From: QYQD01 sp040754095
GTDB taxonomy: Bacteria; Desulfobacterota; QYQD01
Direction of reading: 5' to 3'
Assembly: GCA_040754095.1 (NCBI GenBank)
Contig: JBFMFO010000005.1
Coordinates: 61,024-125,023, forward strand
Length of the DNA: 64,000 bases
Made by a program: the position numbers and the translations under genes. Positions within the stretch are counted from its first letter, which is position 1. Each line of letters begins with the position of its first letter. The notes beneath the pieces are model-generated. The model saw nothing but the letters and a program-made list of their open reading frames with translations, made no database searches and was not told where the DNA came from. Below, in pieces: positions 45,432-53,797 of the stretch.

Positions 45432-46493
45432 ATGCCGGGTAAATACGAGTCCTTAACCACGAAACAGACCAAGGCCGAGATGATCAAGGCCTACAATGAA
45501 CTACTGAAGAAATTAGAAGAGAAGGCCGAGACCAGTCTGCCAGAGAAAAAGGTGGAACAACAGAAAAAGATCGAAAAAGAGGTTGTAACAAAGGCCGCTA
45601 CATACACGGTGGAATCTATTGTGAAGGACCTGGCCGACCTCCATCTGGGGGTGGGTAAGGCGTTTTCAGAACTCTCCGAGCAACTGGTCGGGGAGGCAAA
45701 CAAACTTAAGGAGATCCAACAGGCTATTGCCGTACAAAGAGCCAGCCTGGAGGAGTTGCACGATATCCATCTGGCGGCAGATACCTTATCCGCACTGGTG
45801 CGGGAACACGAGGAAAGACGGCAGACTTTTGAAGCGGAAATGAGAGAACGGGAAGAAACATTTCGCTTGGAGATGGAACGGAAAAAAGCGGAGTGGAAGA
45901 AGGAACAGGAGGAGTACGAACTGGCTTGGAAAGAAAAAGAAGCCGAGTTAAAGAAGCTCCGGCAGCGCGAAGAGGAAGAATATCAGTATAATCTGGCCCT
46001 GCAGCGCAAGAAGGAAAAGGACGCCTATGAAGAGGAAAAGAAGACCTTGCTGGCGAGCCTGGAAGAGATGCGGGTCAATCAGGAAAAGACACTGGGAGAA
46101 AGAGAGGCCTTAATTGTGGCCAGTGAAAAGCAGCTTGACGAATTGACGAAGAAAGTGGAGTCATTCCCGGCAGAACTTTCTAAGGCAGTTAAGGAGACGG
46201 AGGCGGCTGCTTACAAAAAGGCCGCTGACCAGGCCAAAATTGAGGCACAACTGGCGGCTAAAGATGTGGAGACGGAGCGACGGGTGGCCGAACTCAGGAT
46301 CAAGACCTTGGAGGCCACGGTCAAACAGCAGGAGGAAAAGCTCCAGCGCCTCATGCAGGAACTGACCGAGGCCAATGAAAAGGTACAGAACATCGCCGTG
46401 AAGGCCATCGAAGGGGCTTCCGGGGCCCGGACGCTTTCTGCCGTAAGTGAGATCGCCCTGGAACAGGCCAAGAAACCTGGTCCCCCTAAATAG
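45432..46493 (+). CDS. Long coiled-coil protein of unknown function
   Basis: 353 residues, preceded by GAGGAGGT. Residues about 15-55 and 110-320 are heptad-rich, Glu/Lys/Arg/Gln-dominated helices (EERRQTFEAEMREREETFRLEMERKK and so on). There is no enzyme motif, signal peptide or membrane segment. It resembles structural or scaffold coiled-coil proteins rather than SMC ATPases, as no Walker motif exists. It lies in the segment bounded by the 46-bp inverted repeats, so it may be cargo. I do not recognise a family. Confidence 0.65.
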   Translation: MPGKYESLTTKQTKAEMIKAYNELLKKLEEKAETSLPEKKVEQQKKIEKEVVTKAATYTVESIVKDLADLHLGVGKAFSELSEQLVGEANKLKEIQQAIAVQRASLEELHDIHLAADTLSALVREHEERRQTFEAEMREREETFRLEMERKKAEWKKEQEEYELAWKEKEAELKKLRQREEEEYQYNLALQRKKEKDAYEEEKKTLLASLEEMRVNQEKTLGEREALIVASEKQLDELTKKVESFPAELSKAVKETEAAAYKKAADQAKIEAQLAAKDVETERRVAELRIKTLEATVKQQEEKLQRLMQELTEANEKVQNIAVKAIEGASGARTLSAVSEIALEQAKKPGPPK

Positions 46494-46590
46494 TTTCCAT
46501 CCGAAAATCCCCCTGTATCCCCCTTTTCCAAAGGGGGACTTCGATATTTTCCCCCCTTTAGCAAAGGGGGGGCGGGGGGATTTGGCGCTT
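46494..46590. repeat. GGGGGATTT-type dispersed repeat hairpin
   Basis: It begins GTTTCCATCCGAAAA, as the element at 1531, then CCCCCTTTTCC AAAGGGGG inverted words and a closing GGGGGATTT. This CCCCTTT/AAAGGGG type of intergenic repeat is often seen in related genomes; a related word encodes PPLGKEGLGG in the helicase at 27450. Confidence 0.65.
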
Positions 46591-46685
46591 TCCATTAGCT
46601 CCGCAACGTTATCAGTCCTATGGATGTCCGTAGGCAAATGGAGGCCATGCAAATGACATATGAAGATGTAATCCTGATTCCTGAT

Positions 46686-46722
46686 TTGACAGCAGGCACC
46701 CTTGTAGTACAATATGTATTAC
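46686..46722 (+). promoter_or_regulatory. Promoter and operator of a broken RHH antitoxin gene
   Basis: TTGACA (46686-46691), 16-bp spacer, TACAAT (46708-46713), with the imperfect palindrome GTAGTACAATATGTATTAC at 46704-46722 over the -10 box. GGAGGAAAG lies just before the ATG at 46749. Confidence 0.55.
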
Positions 46723-46748
46723 AAATTTAAAAATCGGAGGAAAGATTC

Positions 46749-46850
46749 ATGCCTGTCAGCGTGAGGCTTGATGAGGAAACAAGGGCCGCCTTGGAAAAGA
46801 CGGCGAGGTCTCTTCGGACCAGCAAGACAGAAATAGTATTCGCTCGCTAA
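46749..46850 (+). pseudogene. Truncated ribbon-helix-helix antitoxin
   Basis: It encodes 33 residues beginning MPVSVRLDEETRAALEKTAR, the start of a ribbon-helix-helix antitoxin, then meets a stop where a repeat (CGCTCGCTAACCCCGC...) begins. The second helix and toxin-binding tail are missing and no toxin gene follows. The control region is intact, so the break is probably recent or the site is still transcribed. Confidence 0.75.
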
Positions 46851-46870
46851 CCCCGCCGCCCGCCAGGGTC

Positions 46871-46916
46871 GGACCTGGACGGCAAGCAGCGGGGAATGCG
46901 CTCGCTATGCATGTTC
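46871..46916 (-). repeat. 46-bp inverted repeat, right copy
   Basis: This is the reverse complement of 44533-44578 with three mismatches. It is part of a repeat that cuts the truncated antitoxin. Distance between the two copies: 2.3 kb. Confidence 0.85.
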
Positions 46917-47199
46917 ATGCCTCCGAAATAATGAGACGAGACATAACCCAGATAAACCAAAGAAACCAAAAATAAATGCATAAAATCATGACCGTCCCGC
47001 TTACCTTCGCAATAAAGAATTTAAACGTAGAACGCGGTCTATGGAGATACTGGCCGGTGAATCTTCCTGCTATCGGCTTCTGGCATTTATATCTCTAAAA
47101 ATGGAACTACAATGGAGGTCCAATCCCATAGGAAAAGTGCGTAACAACCTGCCGTTCTTGAAAGAATCGGCTAATAATAATTTTACACAAAATTCTTGA
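46917..47199. other. Gene-poor segment, probably decayed coding DNA
   Basis: No convincing gene. A short stretch near 47035-47100 translates as LWRYWPVNLPAIGFWHLYL, faintly like a motif seen in sugar-associated ATP-grasp proteins, and NGGP follows in another frame, but stops and frame breaks prevent any firm call. Confidence 0.3.
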
Positions 47200-47815
47200 C
47201 ACTACCGCGGCAAATGGGCCGATCTAGCCAATCCAAACTCTTTATTTGTAAGACTGGCGATGTGGTCCAGAGCACTTGATATTGGGATAGAGTCTTTTCC
47301 TTTTGGCGTTGGTCCCGGAATGGCACATTTTCATACTGAATATGCCAACAGGCGTTCCATTCTCTTTTCTTGTCTGATAGATTTTTTCCCGGAAGGCCGT
47401 GACGTTATGCTCCAGTCTGAAAGTAGGTTTTTCAGCAATGCACAAGAAAGAATGTTAACCAGCCTGCATAGCAGTCATATTGAATTCATAGTCGAATATG
47501 GTCTATTAGGGTTCATTAGTAGTCTTCCTTCTATTCTTCTATCCGCTAAGAATTTTACATATAACCTCAAAAACCAAAAAAAGGCTCGGTTACATCTCTG
47601 AGAACGAAGGGTTGTCCCGGATGGCAATCTGTATGTTTTGCTTGCAGTTTTCCTTATCGATGCTTAGCTTGGGCGCTTATTTCTTCTGGCTGGTCTTCGG
47701 TATTTATATTTTCATGCGTAGCGAGTTGAAATACATCAAGAGTACATACGGAGCATTATCTTCTGATAAGAGCTGCTACGGAATAATACACTATGGAAAC
47801 CCAATGGCAGTGTAA
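47200..47815 (+). pseudogene. Decayed O-antigen polymerase/ligase (Wzy/WaaL C-terminal part)
   Basis: Frame 1 from 47200 reads ANPNSLFVRLAMWSRALDIGIESFPFGVGPGM, later SSHIEFIVEYGLLGFISSLP; this is the Wzy_C pattern (R-x-x-W-x-x-A-L, G-x-G-P-G, H-S-x-x-x-E...E-x-G-L-L-G). The frame stops at 47601, but the neighbouring frame continues smoothly (RLGYISENEGLSRMAICMFCLQFSL and a hydrophobic helix) to 47815. The switch falls in a run of seven A at 47576-47582. The N-terminal membrane helices are missing. It lies between the insertion-like segment and the operon, as if the gene was cut by rearrangement. Confidence 0.6.
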
Positions 47816-47900
47816 TCTAGGCGCTGTTTTTTCGATATCGGTTTTATTTTGTAAATATTAGGACTTGGTGAAAGCTCATTTTTTAAGAAGAGGTTAGGAA

Positions 47901-49049
47901 GTGTTTGAATTCTATTTCAATACCAAAGTGATATTCGGGATTGGTTCCCGATCATCTTTGACCGGGATTATTTCCGGCAACAAATGGAGGCGTATCGGAG
48001 TGGTCGTTGATGCCAATCTTGGGGGGGCTCAAATAATTAATAACTTACTGGATGACTTGGAGGGAACTACCTCATTTCTTCTCAAGGCTCATTGCAGGAT
48101 ATCCGAACCCACCTATAATTCACTGGAAGAAATGAGGCCTTCTTTTTCTGGACAACATCTTGATGCTATTGTGGGTATCGGCGGCGGGAGTGCCCTTGAC
48201 ATGGCCAAAGGGATGGCAGTTTTGGTAAATAACCCAAAGCCTGCTATCCATTATCGAGGGTTTGACAAGATGACCGAACCCGTTCTCCCGGTCGTTGCCA
48301 TGGCGACTACGGCTGGAACCGGAAGCGAAATCACACCCAATGCCTCATTCATCGATAGTGTTGAAAAGCGCAAACTCGGCATTAATGGCGAAGCTGTACG
48401 CCCAAGATACGCCCTATTGGATCCAGAGCTAACCTTATCATGTCCAAGGAGAGCTACAATTTCTGCTGGTGTGGATAGCATAGTCCATGGGGTTGAGGCT
48501 TTTGCCGCAAAGAAATCCAATCCCATGGTCAGGATGTTTGCAAAGGAAGGGGTAACCCGCGTTTTTCAGAATCTGGCTCAGGTAGTCAAAGACCCCGAAA
48601 ACGTAACTTGCCGCGAGCAAGTAATGTATGGCGCCTTTCTATCCGCTATAGCGCTCATGAATTCAGGTACCGGTCCGGCTGCTGCCATGTCTTATCCGTT
48701 GGGCACCAATTACGGAGTGCCGCACGGAATAGCCGGCGGCATATTTCTTCCCCACGTGATACGGCATAATATCGAACAAGGCTGTTACAAGTACTCCGGG
48801 CTTTACGACGGCCTGCACCCCGGCGACAGCACCGGGGATGACGAGGATAACGCCAGAAGATTTCTGGAAGAGATGTCCCGGTTATGGGAAGAGCTTTCGA
48901 TGCCGAATGATCTGGCCCAATTTGGTGTCGGCAGAGAAGCGATCTCTGTGTTCATAAAACAAACAATGGAACTCAAGGCTGCCCTCGATCAGAATCCTTT
49001 CCCTTTCTACGAGAAGGAGATAGAAGACGTTCTGGATCAACTCGTATAA
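47901..49049 (+). CDS. Iron-type (group III) alcohol dehydrogenase-like enzyme
   Basis: 382 residues from GTG. The NAD-binding GGGS is at 94-97 and ATTAGTGSEITPNA is typical of the family. Of the four metal ligands, D192 and H196 (VDSIVHGVEA) and H275 (GVPHG) are present. The position 14 residues before H275, usually His, is Ala261 (GPAAAMSYPLG). It may therefore use another metal geometry or another chemistry. It is the first gene of the sugar operon and is followed by a DegT aminotransferase. Oxidise-then-aminate pairs of this kind (for example KdnB/KdnA acting on Kdo) exist, so a role in making an amino sugar or nonulosonate is inferred. Confidence 0.8.
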   Translation: MFEFYFNTKVIFGIGSRSSLTGIISGNKWRRIGVVVDANLGGAQIINNLLDDLEGTTSFLLKAHCRISEPTYNSLEEMRPSFSGQHLDAIVGIGGGSALDMAKGMAVLVNNPKPAIHYRGFDKMTEPVLPVVAMATTAGTGSEITPNASFIDSVEKRKLGINGEAVRPRYALLDPELTLSCPRRATISAGVDSIVHGVEAFAAKKSNPMVRMFAKEGVTRVFQNLAQVVKDPENVTCREQVMYGAFLSAIALMNSGTGPAAAMSYPLGTNYGVPHGIAGGIFLPHVIRHNIEQGCYKYSGLYDGLHPGDSTGDDEDNARRFLEEMSRLWEELSMPNDLAQFGVGREAISVFIKQTMELKAALDQNPFPFYEKEIEDVLDQLV

Positions 49050-49103
49050 GAGCACGTCTTATTGACGGAATTCTTTACGAGACTGTGTTGAGGCGAAACG
49101 AAA

Positions 49104-50276
49104 ATGGAATTTAAAATTAGATTCAGCGGCAAAGGGCACGACTATAACGAAGAGGAGATACTGTGTGTCGTTGAGGCCATGAAGTGTGCTGATCCGTATA
49201 CCCAGGGAGAGTATCTTAAAGAATTTGAAAAGGACTTCTGCCGTTATGTTGGGGCCGATCAAGCTTTTGCCGTAAATACTGCCACCTCCGCCTTGGAACT
49301 CAGCGCCCAGCTTTGTCAGTTCAGACCGGGTGAAGAAGTCATTATACCGTCCCACACGTTTACTGCAACGGCTTATCCTTTTCTGAAAAGAGGCGCCAAA
49401 ATCGTCTGGGCCGATATCGATACGACGACGAGGGTGGTAACGGTCGAGACCTTGGAAAAAGGCCTCAGCCCGAACACTAAGGCAATTGTCATAGTGCACC
49501 TTTACGGTTACGTTGCAGATATGACTTCAATCGTGGGCTGGGCGCGAAAAAAGAATCTCATTGTTATTGAGGATGCAGCGCAATCACTGGGTGCGGATAT
49601 AGATGGCAAAAAGTCCGGTACGTTTGGAGACTTCGGCGTCTTCTCTTTTCATTCTCATAAAAACATCACGACGATCGGAGAAGGGGGAATCCTTCTTGTT
49701 AAGGACAAACGCATAGCCGGTCTCGTTCCTATGCTCCGGCATAACGGCCACTGCAGCTTCCCTTTTGAGAGGGGAGACTACTGGATTCCAGCTATGGGTA
49801 ATGTGGACCTGCCGGAATTGAACGGCGAACGTCTGATGCCGAGCAACTTCTGTATCGGGGAGATCCAATGTGCGTTAGGTTCAAAGCTTCTTGAGCGCAT
49901 AGACCAGATTAATTCAGAGAAACGGGTACGTGCACTGAGGTTTATTGATGGGCTGAAGAATTACCCGGAACTGGAGTTCCATAGAGTGGATAGTAGCCGG
50001 CACACTTATCACCTCCTTGTTGCGTGCATGCTGAATGGGAAACGCGACGAGTTTATCCGGAAAATGGCGCGCGAAAAGGGTATACAGTGCATTGTGCAGT
50101 ATTGTCCCCTCAATCGTTACCCGCTGTACCAAAAACTCGGATATGGCCATGCGCATTGTCCGAACGCCGAGCTGTTTTTTGATAATATGATTTCCTTCCC
50201 CTTCCATCACTGGATGAAAGAAGACGATTTTGAGTACATGCTCGATTCCGCAAAGGACGTTGTGAGCACTCTTTAA
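49104..50276 (+). CDS. DegT/DnrJ/EryC1-family PLP aminotransferase
   Basis: 390 residues. The catalytic Lys186 is in FSFHSHKNITTIGEGG, the Asp in IEDAAQSLGA. The N-terminus includes KxAxPYTQGEYLKEFEK. It transfers an amino group to a keto-sugar or keto-nucleotide sugar. It ends one base into the start of the next gene. It probably acts on the ketone made by the neighbouring dehydrogenase. Confidence 0.9.
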   Translation: MEFKIRFSGKGHDYNEEEILCVVEAMKCADPYTQGEYLKEFEKDFCRYVGADQAFAVNTATSALELSAQLCQFRPGEEVIIPSHTFTATAYPFLKRGAKIVWADIDTTTRVVTVETLEKGLSPNTKAIVIVHLYGYVADMTSIVGWARKKNLIVIEDAAQSLGADIDGKKSGTFGDFGVFSFHSHKNITTIGEGGILLVKDKRIAGLVPMLRHNGHCSFPFERGDYWIPAMGNVDLPELNGERLMPSNFCIGEIQCALGSKLLERIDQINSEKRVRALRFIDGLKNYPELEFHRVDSSRHTYHLLVACMLNGKRDEFIRKMAREKGIQCIVQYCPLNRYPLYQKLGYGHAHCPNAELFFDNMISFPFHHWMKEDDFEYMLDSAKDVVSTL

Positions 50277-51892
50277 TGTCCCATTTCTGCACCATTATTC
50301 CTGCTGTAAAAAAGAACGTTGCTTTTGCCGACGACTTGATCAAGAAACTGGATGGGATCACCCTTGTTCAGCGCTCCATCAATAAAGCAAAAGAGCTCTG
50401 CGAAGACAAAGACGTTTTTGTGGTTACGGACTCTCAAGAAATCGGCCTCATCAGTGAAAGAAATGACATAAAATTTTTCTATAAACAAGACCTTAGGCTC
50501 AAGGGCAACGATATTATCTACGACCTTAAGTACTTTCTGCTCAGAATTTACAAACGGTACGATTCTATTCTTATACTTTATCCTTATGTTCCCTTGCTGC
50601 AATCCGATACTATCAGAGCGGCCCTGGACGTTTTTCATAGAGATAAATGCGATATCCTCATTTCACTGATACGGGAAAAGCACAGGATATACCGGCAGAC
50701 AAATTCGGGTTTGGAAACCTTCATATTCCAGGAAAATCATAAGGACATTCTGACTGAAATAAAGGCGTTTCTGGTTTTTCGATCCGACCTGATAAGAAAT
50801 GGAAAAGACCATTTAAAGATCTGTCCCTATATTCTGAACGACGGCATAGTTGAAATCAAGAACTATCAGGACTGGTGGGTTTGTGAGAAACTGCTCCGTC
50901 AAAAAAGGATCATTTTTCGCGTAATCGGGGATACAACCGTTGGAATGGGGCATATTTATCGATCCATGGCGCTGGCTCATGAAATTACCGACCATCAGAT
51001 CATTTTTGTCTGCGATGAGGATAGTCGTCTTGCAGTCAACAGAATAGCGGGTAGTGATTATCCTGTCGAAGTTTTTCAGAAAGAGCAGATAGAAGAGGCT
51101 ATAATATCCCTGCATCCGGATTTGGTTGTCAATGATATGTTGAACACTTCGAGCGACTATGTTTTGAAGCTTAAACAGAATAATATCAAGGTGGTAAGCT
51201 TTGAAGACTTGGGATCCGGAGCCTCTTTCACGGATATTACTTTTAATGAACTGTATGATGAGCCCGTCCTTTCCGGAGAGAATATCAAATGGGGCCACTC
51301 CTATTTTTTTTTAAGAGACGAATTCCTGGATGCCAAACCTCGTGAATGGCAAGACAAGATACAGAGCATCCTCATAACCTTTGGCGGCACTGACCAGCAT
51401 AATTTTACCCAAAAGATTCTCAGCCTTGTTTTGGAGTTTTGCAAGAGGGAGGGGTTAGCCGTTCACATCGTGACCGGGCCTGGTTACCTTTATAAGAACG
51501 AGCTTTCAGAGTTCATTGCGAAAGCCGATTATCCAAGGATCCGGTTTACTTTTGCCACGGGCGTTATTTCAAAGATTATGGAACAATCGGATATAGCCAT
51601 CTCTTCGAACGGCCGAACAGTCTACGAATTATATCATATGAAAATTCCGTCCTTAATTATCTCCCAAAACGACCGGGAAACAACTCACAAATTTGCGGCT
51701 GAGGAAAATGGATTTACTCACGTAGGCCACTACTCTGCTTCTGAGGAAATGGATAGTGTCGTTCTAAGTGCCCTGACGATGCTGGTCAAAAACTGGGAAT
51801 ATCGGAAAAGTCTTTACACGACGATGGATAGAATCAATTTCCTCGAAAATAAAAAACGGGTCCTCACTGGAATCGAAGGCCTTCTGGCTTGA
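50276..51892 (+). CDS. CMP-sugar-synthetase-like domain fused to PseG-like glycosyl hydrolase/transferase
   Basis: 538 residues. Residues 1-210 have the fold order of CMP-N-acylneuraminate synthetases, but key motifs are lost: RxGSK-xP-KN is replaced by VKKNVAFADDLIKKL, the QPTSP Gln region reads LYPYVPLLQ, and the DxD metal motif reads VEIKNYQDW. Residues 213-538 are PseG-like: GDTTVGMGHIYRSMALAHE, a GGTD-x-H loop and AISSNGRTVYEL near the end. PseG hydrolyses the UDP-linked trideoxy-sugar in pseudaminic acid synthesis. The N-terminal half looks like a pseudoenzyme and could be structural or regulatory. It starts by 1-bp overlap with the aminotransferase. Confidence 0.8.
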   Translation: MSHFCTIIPAVKKNVAFADDLIKKLDGITLVQRSINKAKELCEDKDVFVVTDSQEIGLISERNDIKFFYKQDLRLKGNDIIYDLKYFLLRIYKRYDSILILYPYVPLLQSDTIRAALDVFHRDKCDILISLIREKHRIYRQTNSGLETFIFQENHKDILTEIKAFLVFRSDLIRNGKDHLKICPYILNDGIVEIKNYQDWWVCEKLLRQKRIIFRVIGDTTVGMGHIYRSMALAHEITDHQIIFVCDEDSRLAVNRIAGSDYPVEVFQKEQIEEAIISLHPDLVVNDMLNTSSDYVLKLKQNNIKVVSFEDLGSGASFTDITFNELYDEPVLSGENIKWGHSYFFLRDEFLDAKPREWQDKIQSILITFGGTDQHNFTQKILSLVLEFCKREGLAVHIVTGPGYLYKNELSEFIAKADYPRIRFTFATGVISKIMEQSDIAISSNGRTVYELYHMKIPSLIISQNDRETTHKFAAEENGFTHVGHYSASEEMDSVVLSALTMLVKNWEYRKSLYTTMDRINFLENKKRVLTGIEGLLA

Positions 51893-51901
51893 TCCTCGAA
51901 A

Positions 51902-52582
51902 ATGAAGAAGACCGTAATTATAATTCAGGCCCGCATCGGATCGAAAAGATTACCTTGCAAGATGATGTTATCGCTGCATGGTCATCCGATCATCGAATGG
52001 GTTGTGAAGCGAGTACAAAAGGCAAGGCTCCACGATGGAGTCATTGTGGCCATTCCTGATACAGAAAAGGATGACCTCTTGGCTTTTTTTCTGGACAGTA
52101 TCAAGGCAAATGTATACCGGGGCAAAGAGGAAGATGTCCTCAACCGTTTCTATGAGGCAGCCAAATCACAGGGGGCAAGCCATATCGTGAGGGTGTGCGC
52201 CGATAACCCGCTCATATCGGGGAAAGAGATAGATAATTTGATCGATTTCTACGGACGGACGCCGTGTGATTATGCTTATAACCATATTCCGGTGGGCAAC
52301 AACTATCCGGATGGGTTGGGCGCTGAGATGGTTGCGTTCAGTCTACTCGAAAAGCTGGAATATACAGTAACCGAACAAAGGCACAGAGAGCACTGTTTCT
52401 CTTATATTTGGGATAACCCTAATCAGTTCGTGATAAAAACGTTCAATCCGCCTAATCTCCGAATCCACAGGCCCAATCTGAAGCTGGATATTGATACTTT
52501 TGAGGATTACAGAAAGCTTGCGCTCAAGAATTTTAGTATGGATATCGCCGATGAAGAGCTAGTAGAACTCTTTAGGGAGTAA
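51902..52582 (+). CDS. SpsF-like cytidylyltransferase (CMP-sugar synthetase homologue)
   Basis: 226 residues. The nucleotide-binding motif IIQARIGSKRLPCKMM is intact (R11, S14, K15, K20), ADNPLIS (D101) and the metal motif DID at 196-198 with D202 are present. The protein resembles SpsF of Bacillus spore coat polysaccharide loci. With intact residues it is the likely activator of the acid made by the next gene; the degraded domain in the upstream fusion cannot do this. The next gene begins 5 bp downstream. Confidence 0.85.
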   Translation: MKKTVIIIQARIGSKRLPCKMMLSLHGHPIIEWVVKRVQKARLHDGVIVAIPDTEKDDLLAFFLDSIKANVYRGKEEDVLNRFYEAAKSQGASHIVRVCADNPLISGKEIDNLIDFYGRTPCDYAYNHIPVGNNYPDGLGAEMVAFSLLEKLEYTVTEQRHREHCFSYIWDNPNQFVIKTFNPPNLRIHRPNLKLDIDTFEDYRKLALKNFSMDIADEELVELFRE

Positions 52583-52586
52583 TGGA

Positions 52587-53651
52587 ATGCGAATAGCTGA
52601 GGTTTTTAATTCTTATAATCCGTATTCCGCGACGATTGGCCGGCCCTACATCATTGCAGAAGCCGGCGTGAACCATGAAGGAAGTCTGGAACTGGCAAAA
52701 CGCCTGATCGAAGAGGCGTGTGAGGTCGGGGCCCACGCGATCAAATTTCAGACCTACAGGGCCCATACGATCGCTTCAAAGAATTCACCCTCATATTGGG
52801 ACACGACGAAAGAGCCGACCAAGAGCCAATTTGAACTCTTCAGAAAGTATGACCGGTTCTGGAAAACTGAATATGAAGAGCTGAAAGTACACTGCGATAC
52901 AGCGGGAATAGAGTTTCTCAGCACTCCATTCGACACAGAATCGGCCGTCTTCTTAAACGACCTTATGACGGCATTCAAGATCTCATCGTCTGATATCACG
53001 AACAAACCATTCATCGAGTTTATTTGTCATTTCCAAAAGCCCATTATTCTTTCGACCGGGGCTGCTTATGTCTATGAGATCCAGGAGGCAGTCAACTGGA
53101 TCGATCGCTACGGGAATAAGTTGGCTCTTCTTCATTGCGTTTTGAACTATCCGACGCCAGATGCTTGTGCACATTTGGGGATGATCAGAGATCTTAAACG
53201 TAATTTTCCCGATAAGCTCATCGGCTATTCAGATCATACCCTGCCGCAGGATATGAGGGCGGTTGAGACAGCTGTGCTCCTGGGGGCGGTTATTCTCGAA
53301 AAGCATTTTACACACGACAAAAATCTGCCGGGAAACGACCACTACCATGCAATGGACAAGTACGATCTGAAGAATTTTATTCAGAGGCTTGAAAAAACTT
53401 TTGAGCTCCTGGGCAGTTTCAATAAGTACGCATTGCCCTCTGAAAAGGGCGCTCGCGATCATGCGCGGCGCAGTCTCGTTGCAAGGAGGCACATACTGAA
53501 GGGACAAACATTAACAGAGGATGATTTAGCTTGGAAACGCCCCGGACACGGTATCAGCCCGAAGTATATAAACGAGGTTATCGGAAGGCCGGTGTTGAGG
53601 GATGTTGAGGAAGATGAGACTCTCTACTGGAACATTATTGGTAAGGAATGA
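52587..53651 (+). CDS. N-acetylneuraminate synthase (NeuB) family enzyme
   Basis: 354 residues. The TIM-barrel start YIIAEAGVNHEGSLELAKRLI, IKFQTY, STPFD, KISSSDI, HCVLNYPTP and GYSDHT are all typical of NeuB/PseI/LegI. A C-terminal SAF domain (about 290-354) begins GARDHARRSLVARRHI. The enzyme condenses phosphoenolpyruvate with a six-carbon amino sugar to give a nine-carbon nonulosonic acid. Which one (legionaminic, pseudaminic or another) cannot be told from sequence alone. Confidence 0.92.
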   Translation: MRIAEVFNSYNPYSATIGRPYIIAEAGVNHEGSLELAKRLIEEACEVGAHAIKFQTYRAHTIASKNSPSYWDTTKEPTKSQFELFRKYDRFWKTEYEELKVHCDTAGIEFLSTPFDTESAVFLNDLMTAFKISSSDITNKPFIEFICHFQKPIILSTGAAYVYEIQEAVNWIDRYGNKLALLHCVLNYPTPDACAHLGMIRDLKRNFPDKLIGYSDHTLPQDMRAVETAVLLGAVILEKHFTHDKNLPGNDHYHAMDKYDLKNFIQRLEKTFELLGSFNKYALPSEKGARDHARRSLVARRHILKGQTLTEDDLAWKRPGHGISPKYINEVIGRPVLRDVEEDETLYWNIIGKE

Positions 53652-53797
53652 GAATTTACTGCCGAGAGATGAATACCTATGGAGTCTAATATTCAGATTT
53701 TTTGCATATTTCTGATATATCACCCTCAAATTCGTCCTCAATAACTATAAGTTAACCTTCTAAAAGTATGCCTTTCAACGCTCCAAAAGGATAAGCA

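Noticed and set aside
47035..47199. Fragment of a sugar-associated ATP-grasp protein
   Set aside because: Only one short stretch resembles it, and it is broken by stops and frame changes.
47901..50276. Assigning the ADH/aminotransferase pair as KdnB/KdnA (Kdo8N synthesis)
   Set aside because: The order and chemistry fit, but the ADH motif (GPAAAMSYPLG) does not resemble KdnB, so only a functional analogy is kept.
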